From: Dillenia suffruticosa
Lineage: Eukaryota > Streptophyta > Magnoliopsida > Dilleniales > Dilleniaceae
Assembly (NCBI GenBank): GCA_033439265.1
Contig: JAVTVX010000001.1
Location: 13,100,608-13,164,607 of the forward strand
Length of the DNA: 64,000 nt
Direction: 5' to 3'
A program made the translations under genes and the position numbers. The notes beneath the pieces are model-generated. The model was given only the letters and a program-made list of their open reading frames with translations. It ran no database searches and had not been told where the DNA came from. Below, one piece after another: positions 57,404 through 64,000 of the stretch (within the stretch, counting starts at the first letter, position 1; each line of letters begins with the position of its first letter).

Positions 57404-57803
57404 TGTTGAGTAATATAGATTTTGATGATAATTAAGAGTAATTAAAAAATAATATGGCTTAATTATTTGAAATTTTAAAAGTTTAGAAAAATTGTTAAAA
57501 TTGAATATAATATGAGCAAGTTGACCTGCACACCTACAATGCCTAGACTCAATCTAAGGTGTCGACCTATCTTTTGCACAAGTTGACTGTCAGGTCATCA
57601 AGTCAACCTAGTATTCAAAAATTTGAATTTTAAACATTACTAGTCGACCTGAAAAGTGGATAAGTCAACCTGAGAAATTCAAGTCTCAGAAGTCTATGTC
57701 TAAGTTGACTTGTATAGGAGACTAAGTCAACCTGAGGAATTCAAGTCTCAGAAGTCTAAATTTGTAACATAATTAAGTTCACTAACTAGATTGACAAGTC
57801 TAC

Positions 57804-57869
57804 CTAACCCCTTGGATAAAGTGACTTTAGGTCAACCTAACCCCTTGGACAAAGTGACTTTAGGTCAAC
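57804..57869 (+). repeat. 33-bp tandem repeat, two copies
   Basis: CTAACCCCTTGGA-AAAGTGACTTTAGGTCAAC occurs at 57804 and 57837 with one base different. Confidence 0.9.
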
Positions 57870-58598
57870 CCTAATTAGAAATAAGTCGATTGCCTGTGTA
57901 AAGTCTACCCAAAAGTTGTATAATCGAGTCAACCTACAATTTAAATAAGTCAACCTAAAATTAGAAAAGTCAATCCACTACATAGGGGAATGACTTGGGG
58001 AAGCAATTCTCAAAAATTTAAGTATGGAATATTACAAGTTAACCTAGGAAAGATATAAGTCGACACGGTTAGCAGTCAAGTCAACCTAGGAATAGAGTGA
58101 ATCGACCTCAATAAGTTAGGACAAGTCGACCTCAAGTCGATCTAGACCAACATGCACTCAGAAATGCAATTTCTGAAATATAACTAAGTCAACCTAGAGT
58201 TAGGACAAATTGACATAGGAGTAAAATTTATCCTACTTATGTCAACCTAATAATTTTATAAGGTGACCAATGCTTATACAAGCCAACCTAAGAGAAATAC
58301 AAGCCAACTTGAAAACCTCACAGAATGCAAGCGAGTCAACCCAGAGTTATATCAAGTCAACCTAAACAACTCAAAAAAAAGGGAAGTCAACTCACTAATA
58401 TAACAAATAGATCTAAACAATTCAAAATTCAAAGAAAAGTCAACCCGAAATCTCCATGAGTCAACATCATGTGAGTAATGGATAAATACTGAGAAAAGGC
58501 TATTCAAAATTAAATGAAAGCCAAACAATCTCAACAGTTTCTGCAAATGCATTCAATGTTCATAAATGATGCTTAATGGCTAAATCAATCTCTCGGGC

Positions 58599-58606
58599 TA
58601 TAAATA
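58599..58606 (+). promoter_or_regulatory. LTR TATA box (copy B)
   Basis: TATAAATA in the setting GGCTATAAATACAACA; the same setting recurs at 60426 in copy C. Confidence 0.7.
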
Positions 58607-59151
58607 CAACATAAGGATGAAAGAAGAATAACTTTTGAATGCTCCAACAAGTCTCAAAAATCACAATGCTAATACTTCGCTTTTTATTCCTTAGTTGCAT
58701 ATTCACTTGTACTACCACGAACACATCTGAAGGTCAAAAGTTTTACTTATATCTTCATTTTCACTCTGTAATCTTTGTAAAGATCATAATAGTAGTTTTT
58801 CTTGATCTAAGATTGAGTTGTAATGAGTGAATGGTCTTTAGGTTTGCTTGCTCATAGCAATAACAAGTGTAAGCATTAGGGAAAATACTTGTAAGGATTA
58901 CTAGTACTTGAGAAGCTAGTATGTAAACTATAGTTAGAATAGTGGATTAGAAAATTCATATAAAGGCTAAGAGTGGATGTACACTAAGAAAGGTGGAACC
59001 ACTATAAATTTTGTGTCTTCTATGTCTCTCTCTCTCTCTCTTATCTTCTATTTTTAAAGATCTTTAATCATCCTATAAATACTTGAAAAGCCAAAATTTT
59101 TTAAAGATAACATATTCACACCCTTTTAGGGTTATCACAAGAGTGTCTACA

Positions 59152-60943
59152 AATAGGACACACTATGTTCAGGTCAAGTAGAGTTGCCATAACTTATAAG
59201 TCAACTTGCACATTCGACACTTAAAAAAATCTATGCTAACTCACAAAGCACAAGGCACAAGGGACATATCATGAGCCATAACATGTATCAAAACATAGGC
59301 CAAACCTTAAAACTTAAGTCATACATCAGGCCAAGTCAACTCATACATTCAGCACTTAGATAATTCATGAGCATGATATGAGCCACGACACGAGTCATGG
59401 CTCAAGCCATGACACTGACCAAGATATAGGACATAGAGCATAAGACCAAGTTATCTTGTTGAATGCATTGGGTTGACCTACATGTTCTGAACTTAGAAAT
59501 TTTCAATAAACAATGGCTCAAGCCGATATATGGAAGTCATCAAGCCGACCTAAACATAAATAGATACTGAAAATCTTAATAAATAGTAACCTGAGTCAAC
59601 TCATATGTACCTCAAGCCAACTTGCATGTCTTGGACTTAGAAAATTCCAAGAATGTATAAACTTAAGCCAACCTAATAAACATGATAAGCCAACCTACAT
59701 ATGATCTGAAATTGAATAACTCAAGGGATACTAGGTCAAGTCAACTTACACCTTGACTAAGTCGACTAGCATAAAATTTACACGTCACAGAACACCTCAC
59801 TAGTCTACTTGCTTAAGCAAACCGACTTGCATGTGCTAGGTGACATACATTCTAAGCCAAGTTACTCTATGTCAACCTACCATAGATAGTAAGCCGATCT
59901 ACATGTATCGATATGAAAACATGGATCAAGTGGAGGTTGACTCATCAACAAGTCCAAGTTGATTTGCATAAGGCATGAAGCAAAAATAACTAAGTATAAT
60001 CACATCTAAACCGACCTAAAACAGTAGGGAGGTCAAGCTGTACAAGCTCCATAAGAAATATTCTTAAGCAAATAGAAGATCAAGTTGACTGATGAAAAAC
60101 AAAAGTCGACTCACACGAGCCATAACATGAAAAAGCTTTAGTACAGAAAAGCATAAGCCGACTCGAAGAGATAAGTAAGTTGTCCTACATGAGATTCCAT
60201 GCATAAACATTTGAACAAACTCATGAGGTAGTCGACTCATGACACAGGCTCAAAAAAATATAAAATTCAAATATTAGTCGAATAAAGAAAAGAGGAAATA
60301 GACTCGTTGTGTATACCGATTAATTGTTGAGAAAAGCTATTCGAGCATTAAATGGAGCTCCCTACCATCTCAACGGCTATGTCTATCCATTAAAAGTTCT
60401 CCAACATATATCTTTTCAACAAAGCTATAAATACAACACTAATTGAATATCAGCAACTTTGGGAACATTTATTGAAATCGAATTTGTTCAGATCTTCTAT
60501 GTAATTTCTTTTGTGTTGTATATTTTGTGTGCTTCAAAGATTACATTTGAAGTATTAGTTTCAAGATTGTATCTTCTATTTTCACTTCATATATTTGTAA
60601 AATACCAAAAGCAAGGGTTCTGGTCAGGGCTTAGATTGTCGAAGAGAGACTAGTTAGGTTTACTAGCACATGTTTAAGCTAATGGTGAGTGATCGAGAGA
60701 AACGATTGTGAGGTTTAATTAACACCTATGCAACCTAGTTGATTGTACTATTTTGGGTAAAATAATGGATTGAAATTTAGGTATAGTTTGGGAGTAAACA
60801 TAGACCACAGAAAGTGGAACCATTATTAACTCTGTGCATCGATTCTTTGATCTGTACCTTCAATATCTCAAATTCTTAGAAAAACCTAAAAAGTGACAAT
60901 CAACCTACTCACCCCCTCTAGGTTGATTGAAACTAGTTCTTCA
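59152..60943 (+). repeat. SIRE-type LTR, copy C (5'-truncated), before a gag
   Basis: Matches copy A from the equivalent of about 35500, so its first 1.2 kb is missing. TATA box 60426-60433. Ends TTCTTCA at 60943, followed by a decayed primer site. Contains AAGYCRACYT words throughout 59200-60240 with a higher-order period of about 145 bases (compare 59470 and 59612, both followed by TGGACTTAGAAA-like sequence). Confidence 0.75.
60426..60433 (+). promoter_or_regulatory. LTR TATA box (copy C)
   Basis: TATAAATA in AAAGCTATAAATACAACA, shared with copy B. Confidence 0.7.
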
Positions 60944-60945
60944 AT

Positions 60946-60957
60946 AGGTATCATAGT
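60946..60957 (+). promoter_or_regulatory. degenerate primer-binding site (tRNA-Met type)
   Basis: AGGTATCATAGT against TGGTATCAGAGC, placed two bases after the LTR end. Confidence 0.6.
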
Positions 60958-61636
60958 AGGTCTTTTGGTGAAAAGGCTTAAAAACCTCAGAAGTAAAGAT
61001 CTAGCATAGCACTTAATGATGATAGTGTCCTATTTGAAGCATGCTCCACTAATACAACTCCATTTTTTAACAACGATTATACTTACTGAAAGCAGCGGTC
61101 AACATAGCGTAAGACGAAATTGCTTGGGAGATTATTGAAGACCAAATTGAATTCCCGATAAAAGAGATTGATAGAGTAAGAGTGCTAGTCAAAATGAATA
61201 ATATGACAGCATAAGAGAAAAAGACATACAGAGCCAACTATAAGGTTGTCAACCATCTATACCTAGCTCTTAGTTTAAATAAGTACAATAGGATTTCATC
61301 TTGCACAAATACCAAAGGAATATGGGAGAGACTAGAAACCACATACAAGGGATCAAATTAGGTTAAAAGAATAAAATGAGAATACTAAAACAAGAGTATG
61401 AAGCATTCAAGATGAGGGATGGTGAATCTCTGAGAGCATGTGATTCAACACCATCACCAATGAACTTAGGCTATTAGGAAAAGGAATCGGTCAAGAAAAT
61501 ATGTTGCGCCAAAGTCTTGGGAGGCTACAGACACAGCTATAGAAGAATTAAAGAGCTTAGTGATTCTTACTATGGATCAACTAGTGGGATCTCTTACAAC
61601 CAAAGGAGGTAAAAAAAAAAAGAAAAAGGAAATCCA
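60958..61636 (+). pseudogene. SIRE-type gag, N-terminal part
   Basis: AWEIIEDQIEFPIKEIDRVR (about 61112-61170), EKKTYRANYKVVNHLYLALS (about 61217-61275), GIWERLETTYKGSN (about 61319-61360) and QEYEAFKMRDGES (about 61392-61430) are the successive blocks of the SIRE Gag family (UBN2-type). A lysine run at about 61608-61632 closes it. Stops and frame changes are present. The rest of the element is cut off by the Tat-lineage LTR at 61637. Confidence 0.82.
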
Positions 61637-62331
61637 TGTGATGTAACATAGGCTAAATGCCTATTAACATGTGGCATAGGCCCAAGGCCCAATAAACAAG
61701 GTGAGCAATCAACCTATTAAGGTGCGTCCCTTATACGGATGTGTTGTTCCTCCTTAGTGTCTAACGACCAAATCCCACTTGGTGGCTGCTTGACTGTATT
61801 TTGAACATCCTTGGTATTCGATATTTGCTGCTGCAAAGTAATATTTGTTTTTCCGTGAAACATAGGAATGGAATCTCATAGTTGGGAAGGAAATCTTTGA
61901 ACCCTCTTCAAGAACGAAAGCGATCTCCTTGCAAATTTCCTTTACTTAGTAAGACTCTGAATCTCTTAAGATTTCATTTGATTCCCATGAATCTTGGGAC
62001 TCCTATATAAGGAAACTAGGTTTTTAACACCTCGAATTCATATAGGACTCGTATGAGTAACCTATACATACAACATTAACTCTACCAACCAGGTAAGTCC
62101 TCTTGCTCTCAGAACATGCATAAGGTACACAGGGGCATACAAAGCCCTCCTTTTCAGTATGTTCTTTTTCTTTTCGAAAACCACTCTCTAATTTGAGTGT
62201 TAAAGTCTCCCCCGCCAGGTTATTCTTCGATGATCTTTTGCATGTCCCATTGAATGGGATCTCCAAGTGACCAATTATCCAATTCGAGTCAATAGAGCCA
62301 TCATCTATGGAGTCTAAACCTATCTCCAACA
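61637..62331 (+). repeat. 5' LTR of a Tat-lineage Gypsy element
   Basis: 695 bases from TGTGATGTAACATAGG to CTCCAACA, with a TATATAAG box at about 62004-62011 and a Tat-type primer site two bases after it. The minus-strand open frame 62024-62329 has no motif. Confidence 0.75.
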
Positions 62332-62333
62332 GA

Positions 62334-62350
62334 TTGACACCATCTATGGG
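62334..62350 (+). promoter_or_regulatory. primer-binding site of Tat-lineage type, CpG-decayed
   Basis: TTGACACCATCTATGGG. Compared with the Tat-lineage site TTGGCGCCGTCTGTGGG, as I recall it, all differences are G to A. Confidence 0.7.
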
Positions 62351-63415
62351 AATAAACTAATTTTCCTGAGTTCTTATCACTATCAAGCATGAGGCACATG
62401 AAAATTTAGTTCAGGAAAACCTTAGGGGTAGCATTGTTTCATGGCAATACCAATCCTTCTATCTTTCTTGACATTAACGAAGGAAAAGAAGTTCTTACAG
62501 TAGATAAACTCAAGCTTAGAGACGTCACCCAATACTAGTCAAAGCCCCAGTCGAGGGAAGAAGTACTAGAAGTTTCCATTGCGGATATACCAGGACCAAT
62601 AGTCCAAGTCGGCACCCACTTATTGGCTCCTCTCTAGAATGCAATCATGAAATATCTTCGACGATATTCTAAAGTCTTTGCACGGTCCCTAAAAGACATG
62701 TCAGGCATTTACCCCTCGATTATATTCCATAGGTTAACTATGGATGTCACTCGTAAACCTATCAAGCAAAAGAAAAGGGTGTTCGCATAAAAGTGTTACA
62801 GACAATACAAGAAGAAGTACAAAAACTCTTAATGGCAGGATTCATTCTTGAGGTAGACTACTTAAAGTGGCCGGCTAATGTGGTAATATCAACAAATTGG
62901 TAAATAACTCATCCGATCACCAGCTCTTAAGTTTCATGGATGCATTCTTTGGTTATGACCAGATATGCATGACCCCGAAAGATGAGAAAAAGATAAGTTT
63001 TATCATAAAGTTTGGCACCTACTATTACAAGATGATGTCATTCGGCTTTAAGAATGTGGGTGCGACTTTCCAATGGTTAGTCAAAAAGTCTTCAGTGAGC
63101 AAATCGATAGAAAAGTGGAGGCCTATGTTGATGATATGTTAATAAAAAACACTAAAGTTGAAAATCATGTCACAAATCTAGAAGAGACGTTCTAGATGTT
63201 GGAATGCTACAACATGAGGCTGAACCCTGCGAAGTACACCTTCAAAATCACTTTCAAAAAATTCTTGGGTTTCATGATTACTAACCAAGGGATTGAGGTG
63301 AATCCAGAAAAAATATAAGCCATCATAGACATGGCCCCACCAAGGACAGTAAAGGAAATACAACGCCTCACAGGAAGAATTACAACTTTGAACTAGTTCA
63401 TGTCAAAGGTAGGGG
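62351..63415 (+). pseudogene. Tat-lineage pol fragment (protease end and RT)
   Basis: Gag is absent: about 200 bases after the primer site the sequence is already at the protease-RT linker. RT blocks: YSKVFARSLKDMSGIYPSII (about 62670-62730, normally FAWxxxDMPGIDPxII), RLTMDVTRKPIKQKKR (about 62735-62780), EEVQKLLMAGFILEV (about 62812-62857), then a deletion that removes the VDFTDLN catalytic strand. The frame resumes with LLSFMDAFFGYDQICMTPKD (about 62926-62985) and [17 protein letters not shown] (about 63030-63080), EAYVDDML (about 63118-63140), MRLNPAKYTFKI-like and KFLGFMITNQGIEVNP (about 63258-63306). It ends in FMSKVG at 63415, where another LTR enters. Confidence 0.88.
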
Positions 63416-64000
63416 TGTCACGCCCCGAACTGGGTTCGTGAGCAGCCGCCCGTTGCCCTGAATGTCGGCTGTATTTCTACAGAAAATCAGACAGAATCTC
63501 CCCATATATCAGAGGTTTCCCATGTACAAATAAAGCTGTTTAATTTAAAATCATCCTGTAAATAAAATAAAATGGCCATCACGGCCTCACAACATCCTAT
63601 CAACCATAGCAAACATCCAGAACAATGCCAGGCTATATAAATTTCTAACAATTCTAGCCACAAACCTCTACTATCATGCCCAACTAGAGTATGAGCAGCC
63701 GCCATACTGAGCGGGCCTAAAGTTTATACAAATGTACAACAAATTTCCAAAGTAGAAAGTTTAAACATTTACAGATACCTCAATGTAAGTAAAATAAACC
63801 AAAGTGAGAGTTATGCACACAACTACCCATAAGTTATACAGTCATCCCATAATATACACGGCCAACTATGAACCTCAATATCAAGACCGCACAGGGTCGA
63901 AACAAAGTACGAAATTCATATTTCAAATTTAACTTAAACCTCACCGTCATAACTACCAAATCTCAGGGTATGCTGTCAAACCCTCTAGAGTCTGAAATGT
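63416..64000 (-). repeat. LTR of the 43368 family, running off the window
   Basis: Starts TGTCACGCCCCGAACTGG and follows 43368 onward: GTGAGCAGCCGCC at 63438 (43390), ACAGAATCTCCCCATA at 63489 (43452). It enters the Tat RT frame. Whether it is a solo LTR or part of a whole element lies beyond 64000. No gene seen; the minus open frame 63487-63705 has no motif. Confidence 0.8.

Larger units (their letters stand above)
57404..59151 (+). repeat. SIRE-type LTR, copy B (3' LTR of the pol-bearing element)
   Basis: Starts TGTTGAGTAATATAG after the purine-rich region and ends near GTGTCTACA (59151). TATA box TATAAATA at 58599-58606, followed by a transcription-start-like region and the shared block GTGGAACCACTATAAA (about 59000). 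Packed with GTCGAC/GTTGAC/GTCAAC words at 57560-58470. Two short direct repeats: a 33-base unit at 57804-57869 and a 63-base spaced repeat (AAGTCTCAGAAGTCTA) at about 57680 and 57743. Its promoter half is diverged from copies A and C, so it belongs to another subfamily. Confidence 0.7.

Noticed and set aside
62024-62329. 101-codon minus-strand open frame
   Set aside because: Lies within the Tat-lineage LTR and has no recognisable domain.

Overview
This window is nuclear DNA of a flowering plant. It is AT-rich and made almost wholly of nested, decayed transposable elements: Ty1/Copia and Ty3/Gypsy LTR retrotransposons with plant-type tRNA-Met primer sites, a CACTA (En/Spm) DNA transposon, a tRNA-derived SINE, a Harbinger-like MITE, a TRIM-like miniature element and several solo LTRs. 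A eudicot is likely, but nothing here fixes the species. The only coding sequence that looks like an ordinary host gene is a pair of short exons at 4124-4339 encoding a cysteine-rich, DnaJ-type zinc-finger tail.

Layout. 1-2290: leader and probable LTR of a minus-strand Copia element. 2685-3400: plus-strand Copia reverse transcriptase/RNase H relic. 4124-4339: host-like exons. 5126-11202: minus-strand CACTA element with most of a TNP2 transposase, split by a SINE with a 12-bp target duplication. 11268-31449: a plus-strand Copia element broken by three minus-strand Copia insertions: an LTR-less fragment (12795-15640), a full-length element (16559-23067) and a Tork-like element (23428-31179) that itself holds a 2.8-kb solo LTR (25745-28589). 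32011-32724: a TRIM-like element.

34258-61636 is built on SIRE/Maximus-type Copia sequence. A first SIRE LTR (34258) was hit by a Gypsy element with a chromodomain-like integrase end (37012-49660). That Gypsy carries a 4.56-kb solo LTR with a perfect target duplication inside its integrase (43368-47926). A later deletion fused the Gypsy 3' LTR to a truncated minus-strand LTR (49661-52140) and removed the SIRE 5' half. SIRE pol (52141-54110), an envelope-like frame split by a MITE (54937-56607), a 3' LTR (57404-59151) and a second LTR with gag (59152-61636) follow. 61637-63415 is a Tat-lineage Gypsy relic lacking gag, cut at 63416 by another LTR that runs off the window.

None of the element proteins is intact; all carry stops, frameshifts or lost catalytic residues. 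The most unusual signal is a dense array of the palindrome GTCGAC and its two single-deamination derivatives GTTGAC and GTCAAC in the SIRE LTRs and between SIRE pol and the envelope-like frame. Both derivatives contain the TTGAC core of WRKY W-boxes. All calls come from reading motifs and repeats by eye; no database search was run.
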